Below, piece by piece: positions 35,931 through 44,718 of a stretch of DNA of 64,000 nt. The position numbers and the translations under genes are program-made. Position 1 is the stretch's first letter. The number at the start of each line of letters is the position of its first letter. The stretch lies in the NCBI RefSeq assembly GCF_900156895.1, contig NZ_FTPD01000045.1, positions 1 to 64,000 of the forward strand, read 5' to 3'. The DNA is from Mesorhizobium prunaredense. Its GTDB lineage: Bacteria > Pseudomonadota > Alphaproteobacteria > Rhizobiales > Rhizobiaceae. The notes beneath the pieces were generated by a model. It made no database searches, was not told the DNA's origin, and saw only the letters and a program-made list of their open reading frames with translations.

Positions 35931-37220
35931 TCAATGGCTCACGATCTTTGTGGAAACATGGACCCGCGTGCCTGGGCGCAGTTTCTGATAGACGGACTTG
36001 AGCCGTTCTGCGCGCGCCTCCCACGAATACAGCTTGACGGCACGCTTGCGCCCTTCGCTTCCCATTTCGCTTGCCCGGACCGTATCCTCCAGCATCGTGA
36101 TCAATGCCTGGGCGAGCTCGCCAGGAGCATCGACTTCGACCAGCATCCCGGTGCTGCCAGCTAGAATGGATTCACACATCCCGCCCACGCGCGTTCCCAC
36201 CACCGGTATCCCGCAGGCCATGCCCTCCACGACCGATATTCCGAAGCTCTCGCTGAGTGACGGATTCACCACGATGTCGGCCTCATGGTACGTCGCTACG
36301 AGGTCCTTGTGGGGCACGTTGCCCACGAAGTGAACTCGATCACGTAACCCGTGGCTCTCGATGAGTTCCTCTAAGTGTTCCCGATATTTGCAATTGCCCC
36401 AGCGATCGTAGAAACGGCTCAACGCGGTAACCCGCGGATCCGACGAGAGGCTGGTCACGAAGTCCACCGGAAGCGGCGAATGCGGCCCTGCGATCCGAAG
36501 TTCCACGTCCGCGAACCTGGCCGCAACCTCACTGAAGGCCTCGATCAGTGTGTGAAGCCCCTTCTCTGGCGACACCCGCCCAACGAACAGGATGACACGT
36601 CGGGTTCTGGTGGATGCGGAAGCCCGCTGCTCGCTCGGCCGAAAGTAAGAAACGTCCACGCCATTACCGACAGTGGCAACGACGCCAGGGTAGTCCGGGA
36701 ATGCAGAACGAAAGGTGCTTGCGATGTGGTCGCTGACGGCGACCACCGCATCCACCACCTTGAGCTGACGGGCCACCTGATCGCGGTCACGCTGTGACAG
36801 CCACTCACACTGCATCTCAAGCACGAGCCGATGAGATGAGCTGGCTGCCTTCAGTTCCCGGCACCATGCCCAGTAATTCATCAAATGGACGATATCTGGT
36901 TGATCGACGGCGAGGTAGCGACGAACCTTGTTACGATATTGCGAGTGGTCATCGGCCTTCCGATCCAGCCGCAGCCAGCGCGCCAGGCGCGGAAACTGGT
37001 GGATGATCCGCTGCAGCGCGCGGTCACGCCGCGCCGCAGCCCGCCGCACCGCGAACGGCAGGTCCGCGGGCACCGTGTCGTCTCGATAATGCTTGCCATA
37101 GAGCGTAATCTGCAGGCCTTCGCCGAGCCGCAGCGCCGTATTGTAGACGATCAGACCGATTGAGTTTTGAACAGGCGGAAAGAGTCTATCGTACGGCTGA
37201 CCGACGTATACGAGCTTCAT
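35931..37220 (-). CDS. Glycosyltransferase family 4 (GT-B)
   Basis: About 429 residues. The donor-binding half shows ILFVGRVSPEKGLHTLIEAF and the E-x7-E motif NPSLSESFGISVVEGMACG, typical of retaining GT4 enzymes. Starts MKLVYVGQPYDRLFPPVQNS. It is followed on the same strand, upstream, by an epimerase gene 23 bp away, so the two are probably co-transcribed. Confidence 0.9.
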   Translation of the reverse strand: MKLVYVGQPYDRLFPPVQNSIGLIVYNTALRLGEGLQITLYGKHYRDDTVPADLPFAVRRAAARRDRALQRIIHQFPRLARWLRLDRKADDHSQYRNKVRRYLAVDQPDIVHLMNYWAWCRELKAASSSHRLVLEMQCEWLSQRDRDQVARQLKVVDAVVAVSDHIASTFRSAFPDYPGVVATVGNGVDVSYFRPSEQRASASTRTRRVILFVGRVSPEKGLHTLIEAFSEVAARFADVELRIAGPHSPLPVDFVTSLSSDPRVTALSRFYDRWGNCKYREHLEELIESHGLRDRVHFVGNVPHKDLVATYHEADIVVNPSLSESFGISVVEGMACGIPVVGTRVGGMCESILAGSTGMLVEVDAPGELAQALITMLEDTVRASEMGSEGRKRAVKLYSWEARAERLKSVYQKLRPGTRVHVSTKIVSH

Positions 37221-37243
37221 GTCACTCCCCACCGTCAGCTCGT

Positions 37244-38206
37244 TCAGGCGACTCTTCTAAGTGCAGGGCGGTCTTCCGGTCGGGAGAGGTGGTCGGCGAG
37301 GCGGCGAATGCCCTCTTCGAGCGGCACCAGGGGACGGTTCAATATAGCCTTCATCTTGTTCGTGTCAGGACAGCGGCGCGTCATGTCGCCCTCCGCAAGG
37401 GGCGGTCGGAATTCCAACTTCGATGACGAGCCCAGCACTTCGATGACGAACTCGGCCAGCTGTCGAATGCTCATTTCCACGTCGCTGCCCACGTTGATCA
37501 CTTCGTTCTCGTGCGCGCGCGTTCGATGAACCGCGATGCAAGCGTCAACCGTGTCGTCGACATAGCAGAAGGTGCGGGTCTGCGAACCGTCCCCGTAAAT
37601 CGTCAAGGGCTCGCCGCGCTGGGCGGCACGCACAAATCGCGGCAGAACGAAATCCTCGCTCTGACGTGGTCCGTAGGTGTTGAAGAAGCGAAAAATGGTA
37701 AATGGCAGTCCAAACTCACGCTGAAAAGTGCGCAGATAGACCTCTCCAAGATTCTTCACCACTGCATACGGCAGACGTGAGTTAAGCGGCGTGGTGCTCT
37801 CGTTTTGAGGAATCTCGAAAGGCTCGCCATATACCTCCGATGACGAAGCGAAGTAGACACGCTCGGCGCCGGTGTTCTTGCATAGCCTCAGCACGTTCTC
37901 GATACCGGTGATGTCGCGCAGCACGAGCAACGGATTTGCCAAAGTCCGCTGCACACCGACCACGGCTGCGAAGTGAAAGACGTGGGTGAAATGGAAGCGG
38001 TAGAACAACGATGAGATGTCGTCGAAATCGTTCGCATCCGCCTTTACTACGGTCAGATTGCCCGCGTCTATTTGTACCTTGTCTCGACTTCCGGTCGACA
38101 GGTTGTCAGCGACGACCACCTGGGTCTGAGGTAGCTTGACCAACGCGCGAGTGAGGGCACTGCCGATATTGCCCGCTCCACCAGTTACCAGGATCGATTG
38201 CGTCAT
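37244..38206 (-). CDS. NAD-dependent nucleotide-sugar epimerase (GalE/TviC-like)
   Basis: About 320 residues, extended SDR family. NAD motif VTGGAGNIGSALTR at the N-terminus, catalytic Tyr in LPYAVVKNLGE and the Ser region FASSSEVYG. The ATG at 38206 has ribosome site GAGGTGGGG; the upstream 66 codons of the frame look non-coding. Paired divergently with a UDP-HexNAc 6-dehydrogenase, it may form the TviB/TviC- or WbpA/WbpP-like route to UDP-N-acetylgalactosaminuronic acid; that pairing is inference. Confidence 0.88.
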   Translation of the reverse strand: MTQSILVTGGAGNIGSALTRALVKLPQTQVVVADNLSTGSRDKVQIDAGNLTVVKADANDFDDISSLFYRFHFTHVFHFAAVVGVQRTLANPLLVLRDITGIENVLRLCKNTGAERVYFASSSEVYGEPFEIPQNESTTPLNSRLPYAVVKNLGEVYLRTFQREFGLPFTIFRFFNTYGPRQSEDFVLPRFVRAAQRGEPLTIYGDGSQTRTFCYVDDTVDACIAVHRTRAHENEVINVGSDVEMSIRQLAEFVIEVLGSSSKLEFRPPLAEGDMTRRCPDTNKMKAILNRPLVPLEEGIRRLADHLSRPEDRPALRRVA

Positions 38207-38531
38207 ATTCCCCACCTCGACCGAACAGTTTAATCGACTGACGCAGTGTGCGTCCCTTCGCCAAACGCGGCATCTTCGATCTCGCGAGCGAAGGTGGCTC
38301 CCAGATCCTTTAGGACGTCGTTTGAAAGTTAAATGTGGCAGCGCAAGGTTTATTTGACAACGTGGCTTGGGGTAAGCATTTCGGCTGTTCTCCCAATGGT
38401 GCAATCCATGCTATTTTCAGCTCCGGGGTTGGCTAAGCGCATACATTTTGCTGATTGCTGTGAACTGCTTCCCCGCGGTAATTGAGACGATCCTTTATTG
38501 TCGACATTGAAGCGAAAGTTGCCAGCATCTC
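38207..38531. other. Divergent promoter region of the epimerase and dehydrogenase genes
   Basis: A 325-bp relatively A/T-rich spacer. No gene or clear operator seen; it must hold promoters for both divergent units. Confidence 0.4.
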
Positions 38532-39872
38532 ATGCAAACTGCTCCAGACCTTCAGGAACTGGTTAACCGCATCCGAACGCGGGACTACACCATTGGCATC
38601 ATGGGCCTCGGCTACGTTGGTTTGCCGCTCGCCATGATCTCGCTGGACGCGGGGTTCAAAGTCATCGGTTTCGACATCGACGCGTCTCGGGTTGCACTTC
38701 TTAACCGCGGAGAAACCGGCATAGATCATTTGCCTGGTGCTGCCATCAAAGTGGCTGTCGACAGCAAGCGGTTTCGCGCCACCAGCGATTTCGCCGACCT
38801 AAGCGAACCCGACGCGATCTTGATAGCGGTGCCAACGCCGCTTACCAAAAACCGGGAGCCGAACCTGTCGTTCGTCGAAAACAGCGCACGTGCGATCGCG
38901 GAGCGGCTGCGCCCTGGTCAACTTGTCGTTCTGGAGTCGACGACCTGGCCAGGAACGACGCGAGAGGTCGTGCAGCCGCTGCTCGAGGCGACGAATCTTT
39001 CTCTAGGAAAGGACTTTTTTCTCGCCTATTCGCCCGAACGGGTGGACCCAGGCAACGACGTACACACCACCGCCACAGTTGCAAAGGTGATAGGCGCCGA
39101 CGACTCATCGTCCCTACAGGTTGCCAAGGAACTGTATGATCAGATCATCGTGCAAACCGTTCCCGTGGCCTCCACCGCAACGGCAGAGGCTGTGAAGCTG
39201 ACCGAGAACATATTTCGCTCTGTGAACATTGCGTTGGTCAATGAGCTAAAGGTGATTTTTGACAGGATGGGCATCGACGTCTGGGAGGTGATCGAAGCCG
39301 CCAAGACCAAGCCGTTCGGATATATGGCGTTTTATCCTGGCCCCGGCCTCGGCGGGCACTGCATCCCGATCGACCCATTCTACCTGACCTGGAAGGCAAG
39401 AGAATACGAAGTAACAACACGCTTCATTGAGCTTGCCGGTGAAATCAACACGAACATGCCGCATTATGTGGTTGACCGCCTTGTAGAGGCCTTGGACCGG
39501 CGAGCCGGCCGCGGCCTGAGGGGTTCGCGGATCTTGGTGATCGGGATGTCCTACAAGAAAAACGTGGGTGACACACGAGAAAGCCCATCGTTGAAGCTGA
39601 TCGACATCATGGAGCGACGCGGGGCAGTCGTTGATTACCACGACCCCTACGTACCGGAGATACCCGGAACAAGAGAGTACGCCACCCTGGCAGGTCGCCC
39701 CTCTGTGGATATCTGCGCTAGCAGTTTGGCATCGTATGATGCCGTTGTCATCTCGACAGATCATGATGCGATTGATTGGCAGAACATCACCAAGTACGCA
39801 AAGCTGGTGATCGATACGAGAAATGCTTGTGCGCGCAGTCAGTCACGCACCGACAACGTCGTAAAGGCGTGA
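38532..39872 (+). CDS. Nucleotide-sugar 6-dehydrogenase (UDP-N-acetylhexosamine dehydrogenase type)
   Basis: A 446-residue NAD-dependent dehydrogenase oxidising C6 of a UDP-sugar to the uronic acid. N-terminal NAD site GIMGLGYVGLPLA, conserved LAYSPERVDPGN, catalytic Cys277 in GGHCIPIDPFYL, and C-terminal NVGDTRESPSLKLI. These features place it with WbpA/WecC/TviB rather than UDP-glucose dehydrogenases. It supplies an acidic sugar, so the polysaccharide is probably anionic. Confidence 0.9.
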   Translation: MQTAPDLQELVNRIRTRDYTIGIMGLGYVGLPLAMISLDAGFKVIGFDIDASRVALLNRGETGIDHLPGAAIKVAVDSKRFRATSDFADLSEPDAILIAVPTPLTKNREPNLSFVENSARAIAERLRPGQLVVLESTTWPGTTREVVQPLLEATNLSLGKDFFLAYSPERVDPGNDVHTTATVAKVIGADDSSSLQVAKELYDQIIVQTVPVASTATAEAVKLTENIFRSVNIALVNELKVIFDRMGIDVWEVIEAAKTKPFGYMAFYPGPGLGGHCIPIDPFYLTWKAREYEVTTRFIELAGEINTNMPHYVVDRLVEALDRRAGRGLRGSRILVIGMSYKKNVGDTRESPSLKLIDIMERRGAVVDYHDPYVPEIPGTREYATLAGRPSVDICASSLASYDAVVISTDHDAIDWQNITKYAKLVIDTRNACARSQSRTDNVVKA

Positions 39873-40081
39873 GCGGCCCGACTTGCGCACTGGCTTGGTC
39901 AACCTGCTATCGACAACGTCGAATGGTTTAACACGTCGAGCGGTTGAATTCATTCAGCGCATCGAATTTTCCCGGACTTGAGCGTCGAAGCATGAGCGCC
40001 CGCGCAGCGGTGTAAACAGGTGGTGCCGGACGAGGTCGCTACGGTTCATGCGGCGCGCCGGCCGATGCTCACCCCTCCCCG

Positions 40082-42364
40082 TCAGCGGGCCTTTTGGTCG
40101 CCATCAGCATCCTTGCCGACCGCGCCATTCCGCCAGACATGGATCGCTTCGAATGCGTCCCATGCGATCGACACAATGTCGAGATCCCCGTCACCGTCGA
40201 GGTCGACCGTCCTTGCTCCCAGATGGTTTTCCATCCCTTCGCCGACCAGCTGCTCGATGAACCGTCCCCCACCCAGATTATGCCAGCTCGAGAGGCGAAG
40301 TGCGCCGCGATGCTCGCCCATGATAAGATCCGGCCTGCCGTCCCCAGTCATATCGGACACTGAAAGGCTATTAAGGGAACCGCGCGAGGTGATTTCGTGT
40401 TGCTCCCAGTCGGAGGAGCTGTCGCCGGGGTTGTGCCACCAATACGCCTTAGCGCTGTCGGCTTTGCCATTTTCCTCGGTCACGACGATGTCCGCACGCC
40501 CGTCGCCATCAAGATCGGCGGCCGCGACGCGGTCGGGATAGACCATTTCAGGAACTTTTCCAACATGCCGAAGCTTCCAGTCTGGCGAGCCGTCACCCGG
40601 ATTGCGCCACCATGCGGCCGTCTTTGCATCGCCGGTCGTGGCGACAAGGTCAAGTAGACCGTCCCTATCGATATCGGCGAATGCGATCCCTTCATCAGAC
40701 GCTTCGGCGCAGATGCGGGTGCGCGGCCATGGCTCGACTGTTGGATCGTCAGGAATCTTAAAATAGAAAACCCCACCGCCACTCGAGACCGCCACCTCCG
40801 GCTTCCCACCTTTTACGACCTGGGCTAGCGCATGGCCCTGGGAGCCGAGCTCATGACTGGCGGCGGGAACCTCTCCGATCTCGTGCTCTTCAAAGCGGTG
40901 CGCTTCAATGTCCTCGGCATGGAGCCACACCAGGTGCAGCGCCCTGCCTCCGCCGCGCTGTGCTATGACCTCCCCGCGCCCGTCACCATCGAGATCCAGG
41001 GCTGCGACCGCGTCCACACCCTCGGCAAGCGGGGCCCGTTCCCATTCTGTGTTCCAGGGTTCGACCGGTTGACGGTACCAGAACGGACCCGAGATGATGT
41101 CCGTGAGATCATCACCATCCATGGCGGAAAAAGCGATCCCAAAGGAGCGGACGTGCCCGTTCGTGATGCGATGATAGGTCCAGCGGTCGAGGCGGACCGA
41201 TGCAGGCGGATCCAGGCGATTGATCCACACTCTGACAGGCGGGTTGCCCACCCAGTTCGCCCCATAGATGTCAAAATCGCGGTCCCTGTCGACGTCGGCG
41301 ACGATTCCGTTGTGGAGGCCCACATCGTCGATCACTTGACGGGACCAGCGCGTTCCTCGCCCGTCGACATTGTAATGGATCGCGAGCTTGCGCTCCTCTG
41401 TCGTATGCATCTGCCCGACAACGACATCGTTGTCCCCGTCTCCGTCCATGTCGGCTGCCTGCAGCGTATGGGCGCCCGCGACAGAAGGCTGAATGACATG
41501 GCGGATCCAGCGGCCCGTCGGTCCGGCGAGGGGCTGGAACCAGGCGACGTCGTCAGTGTGCTCGGAACTCGAAGTCAGAATGTCGGCGCGGCCGTCCTGG
41601 TCAAGGTCGGTGACGAGCGCCTTGAATGCAGGATTGAACGGACCAAGCTCGTAGCTGCGCCATAGTGCTGGATCGCGTGCTGCCGCTGCGCCTGGATTCG
41701 AGGCCCATACTCCGTGCAGGACGAGATCGACATCAGCATCGCCGTCAATATCACCGATTGCCATTCCCTCTTCGCCAAGGTTGAAGAAGAACAAGCCCAC
41801 GCGGGTCCAGGAGCTGGGGCTTTCTTGGAAGAAAATCATCACTTCGCCAGGCGCCCGAACGACGATATCAACGAGGCCGTCCCCGTCGAAATCGGCCGCC
41901 TTGATGTCTTTGCCCCAGCTGCCGACTGCACCGATTTCCCGGCGCTTCCAGCTGGGACCGTGGGTCGGGTTATCATTCGGCCGCGGGTTCTCGAACCAGA
42001 CGAGATTGACAGCATCGGACCCATCGGCCGTGACGATGTCGGGATCACCGTCCCCATCGATGTCGGCAAGCACGCCGTCGGTGGTGAACTCGACGCGGGG
42101 CCTCGCGATTACGGTGTGGACCAGATCGGGCCACCGCCACCAAGACATCGCATCCTCGGGGAAGCCGCCAAGAACGAAATCTAGTCGATTATCGCCGTCT
42201 ATGTCGCCAACAAGCTTTACGTCTCCTGAATAGGGGGCAATCTCTTTGCGTTCAAAAACAAGACCCGACTCTAGAATTTCTTCGGGAGGTCCCTGTCCCT
42301 GAGCGGCGTCGCAACTTGCGAGAGTGCACCCGATCATAAGGACCGCGATCAGGCGGCCAAACAT
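40082..42364 (-). CDS. VCBS/FG-GAP repeat lipoprotein (copy B, intact)
   Basis: About 760 residues starting MFGRLIAVLMIGCTLASC, a lipoprotein signal with lipobox LASC. The rest is a run of FG-GAP/VCBS repeats with calcium-loop motifs: DIDGDNRLDFV, DIDGDGDPDIV, DFDGDGLVDIV, DIDGDADVDLV, DLDQDGRADIL, DMDGDGDNDVV, and five or so more, consistent with one or two beta-propellers. It should be anchored at the cell envelope and bind calcium or glycan; its presence inside an EPS locus suggests a role in polymer attachment. The frame extends to 42460 but that part covers the PIG-L remnant. Confidence 0.85.
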   Translation of the reverse strand: MFGRLIAVLMIGCTLASCDAAQGQGPPEEILESGLVFERKEIAPYSGDVKLVGDIDGDNRLDFVLGGFPEDAMSWWRWPDLVHTVIARPRVEFTTDGVLADIDGDGDPDIVTADGSDAVNLVWFENPRPNDNPTHGPSWKRREIGAVGSWGKDIKAADFDGDGLVDIVVRAPGEVMIFFQESPSSWTRVGLFFFNLGEEGMAIGDIDGDADVDLVLHGVWASNPGAAAARDPALWRSYELGPFNPAFKALVTDLDQDGRADILTSSSEHTDDVAWFQPLAGPTGRWIRHVIQPSVAGAHTLQAADMDGDGDNDVVVGQMHTTEERKLAIHYNVDGRGTRWSRQVIDDVGLHNGIVADVDRDRDFDIYGANWVGNPPVRVWINRLDPPASVRLDRWTYHRITNGHVRSFGIAFSAMDGDDLTDIISGPFWYRQPVEPWNTEWERAPLAEGVDAVAALDLDGDGRGEVIAQRGGGRALHLVWLHAEDIEAHRFEEHEIGEVPAASHELGSQGHALAQVVKGGKPEVAVSSGGGVFYFKIPDDPTVEPWPRTRICAEASDEGIAFADIDRDGLLDLVATTGDAKTAAWWRNPGDGSPDWKLRHVGKVPEMVYPDRVAAADLDGDGRADIVVTEENGKADSAKAYWWHNPGDSSSDWEQHEITSRGSLNSLSVSDMTGDGRPDLIMGEHRGALRLSSWHNLGGGRFIEQLVGEGMENHLGARTVDLDGDGDLDIVSIAWDAFEAIHVWRNGAVGKDADGDQKAR

Positions 42365-42377
42365 GGTAAATGTTGAT

Positions 42378-43080
42378 TTCGTAGCGTGTGAACATTTCGT
42401 AGTCGGCCAACCGCCCGACGAAATCTCCCCCCGACAAATCCGACAGCGCCCGCCATTCATCTTAGTTCTCCAGGCGCCGCATCTGACGCATGCGCCGCCA
42501 GCGCTTCACGCTTTACGCCGATAACATCGCCAACATAGGCGAGGCTATTGAGCGTGGACGACGCAATGGTACCAATCCAGACTGGATACTCGAATACCGT
42601 AACAAGGGCGACCATAACCACGAAGCGCCGCGCCAACTGCTGCATTGACGGCGACATGATCGGAAGCCGGATACTTTGCATAGTTCACGAAAACGCTCTG
42701 CGGCCGCCATGACTTGAGCATCGACACGACCGCATGTGTTATCTCATGAACGTGATGCTTGGCCGCCCCGCCTGGAAGGCGTAAGAATGTAACACTTTCG
42801 GATGAAACGCCAAGACGACGAACCGCTTCTATGGCTCCGGCTTCGCGTGTCGTCCGCAAGGTTTCAGGATGCCTAGGGTCGCGACGCGGCGCCATCGGTG
42901 ACAAAAACCAAACGGACCTAGGCACCCGAGGCAATCTTTTTGGCCGCAACTCCACCGCAACCCAGCGTCTCATCATCCAGATGCGGCGCAACAATGACAG
43001 CCGACGCTGACCAGTCGCCTACGTCAAACGGCTTAGTCGCAGTCGCAATTGACTATCAAGCATGGTGCTGAAGGTCCACA
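42378..43080 (-). pseudogene. Degraded PIG-L deacetylase (copy B)
   Basis: Frames at 42545-42994 and 42252-42437 match the intact deacetylase at 30435: GAIEAVRRLGVSSESVTFLR, VSMLKSWRPQSVFVNYAKYP, DHVAVN, and the C-terminal DYEMFTRYEINI. The metal motif reads APHLDDETLGCGG, with Leu in place of Pro, and several frameshifts interrupt the rest. This is the broken partner of the intact gene in copy A. Confidence 0.85.
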
Positions 43081-43187
43081 TTGGTGCGCTTCCATCATCC
43101 GTTCGCTCGCATTGTTGAACGCCGATCGCCCATGGTAACAGAACTCACGGGCGTTTGAGACCTGTGTTTGTTGGTGGGGAAGACTTT

Positions 43188-43454
43188 ATGAAAGTGGGTA
43201 TCCTCGCGGGAGGATTTGGGACACGGCTGGCCGAGGAAACAGAGAGCCTGCACGCGTTCAAGCCGCAATGGACGGCCCGACGCGGCGTCGCGCAGCGCTA
43301 CGAGGCATTCGGCACTGTTGGTCTCTTGCTTGAAGAGTTCGAGGGGGAGCGCGTCAGGCGCATCGCCCACGTGAAAAAGCTGATCCGCGATTGCGAACTG
43401 GACGAGCACCTGGTCGCGTTCCCGTTCTGCCCAAAGCAGACTGAGCCGGGCTAA
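43188..43454 (+). pseudogene. In-frame deletion fusion of rfbF (first 20 codons) to epimerase C-terminus (copy B)
   Basis: The 88-codon frame begins MKVGILAGGFGTRLAEETE, the start of rfbF, and passes directly into LHAFKPQWTARRGVAQRY and FEGERVRRIAHVKKLIRDCE, the last 70 codons of the epimerase at 32130. About 1.6 kb has been lost, and the joint at about 43245 keeps the reading frame. It lacks both active sites, so no enzyme is expected, but the frame may still be translated and keep the downstream methyltransferase genes coupled. Confidence 0.85.
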
Positions 43455-43464
43455 GGGGGACGAT

Positions 43465-44718
43465 ATGGACATGATGTGCCTAGATGCGAAGTCGGTGACC
43501 GAGCGAGCCTGCCGATCTTGCGGTGGAAGTGGCATTGAGACGTTTCTCGAGTTCGGTAAAACGCCACTGGCCGATCGCCTTCTCACCAGCAGCGACATCG
43601 GCGAACCGGAGCCCATTTTTCCGCTGCGCGTCGCGTTCTGCAAAGACTGCAGCCTCGTCCAGATCACCGAGACGGTGAATCCGATAGTTCTTTTTGCCGA
43701 TTCTTATCCATATTATTCTTCTTTCTCCCCTGCTCTCTTAAAGCATTCGCGTGCGAATGCGCTTGATCTGATCAACCGCCGCGGTCTTGGCCCGGAGAGC
43801 CTTGTCATCGAATTGGCGAGCAATGATGGTTATCTGCTGAAGAACTACGTCGAGGCGGGAATGCGGGTGCTCGGAATTGATCCGGCCGACGGACCTGCCG
43901 CCGCTGCCGAGAGGGCCGGCGTGCCCACGCGCTGTGCATTCTTCACCCGCGATCTCGCGGAAACGCTGCGCGCCCAAGGCATGCGCGCGGACATTATCCA
44001 TGCCAATAACGTGCTCGCCCACGTGGCCGACACCAACGGATTTGTGGCAGGAATTGCCCGACTTCTCAAGGATGACGGTGTGGCGGTTATCGAGGCACCC
44101 TATGTCGAACCTTTGATCGAACATTGTGAGTTCGATACGATCTATCATGAGCATCTTTGCTATTTTTCAGTTACTGCACTGGATAAGCTCTTTCGCCGTC
44201 ACGGGCTTTACCTCAATGAGGTCAAGCACCTTTCAATCCACGGCGGTTCGCTGCGCCTTTATGTGGAATCGCGCGAGAACGTGGGGGCGACAGTAAAGGA
44301 ACAGCTTGCCCATGAAGCCTCGCGCGGGATCGATGCGATCGGCTATTTCCGCGATTTCTCCACCAAGGTCGACGCGCTGAAGCGCGACCTTTCCACGCTC
44401 TTGCGCCGGTTAAAGTCGCAGGGTGCCACGATTGCCGCCTATGGAGCGGCAGCCAAGGGAGCAACGCTGATTAACACCGTCGGCATCGGGTGCGACCTCG
44501 TGGACTTCGTTGTGGATCGCAACGTCCATAAACACAACAAATATATGCCCGGACAGCGCCTGCCGATCCGCTCGACTGAAGCGCTCCTCGAGGTGCAACC
44601 CGATTACGTCCTTCTCCTTGCTTGGAATTTCGTAGACGAAATTCTCGATCAACAGGCCGAGTATCGTGCACGCGGCGGAAAATTCATCCTCCCCGTCCCA
44701 ACGCCGAGAATCATATGA
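43465..44718 (+). CDS. Sugar C-methyltransferase (class I SAM, TylC3/NovU-like)
   Basis: A 417-residue enzyme with three domains: an N-terminal zinc-binding domain (ACRSCGG and later FCKDCSLVQ), a SAM-binding core (VIELASNDGYLLKNYVEAG, then NNVLAHVAD), and a C-terminal Methyltransf_14 domain (YGAAAKGATLIN). Such enzymes add a methyl carbon to a nucleotide-linked keto-sugar, as in branched deoxysugars. Start at ATG 43465 after GGGGGA. The first 60 codons also survive as a fragment at 33193. It overlaps the next gene by 4 bp. Confidence 0.88.
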   Translation: MDMMCLDAKSVTERACRSCGGSGIETFLEFGKTPLADRLLTSSDIGEPEPIFPLRVAFCKDCSLVQITETVNPIVLFADSYPYYSSFSPALLKHSRANALDLINRRGLGPESLVIELASNDGYLLKNYVEAGMRVLGIDPADGPAAAAERAGVPTRCAFFTRDLAETLRAQGMRADIIHANNVLAHVADTNGFVAGIARLLKDDGVAVIEAPYVEPLIEHCEFDTIYHEHLCYFSVTALDKLFRRHGLYLNEVKHLSIHGGSLRLYVESRENVGATVKEQLAHEASRGIDAIGYFRDFSTKVDALKRDLSTLLRRLKSQGATIAAYGAAAKGATLINTVGIGCDLVDFVVDRNVHKHNKYMPGQRLPIRSTEALLEVQPDYVLLLAWNFVDEILDQQAEYRARGGKFILPVPTPRII

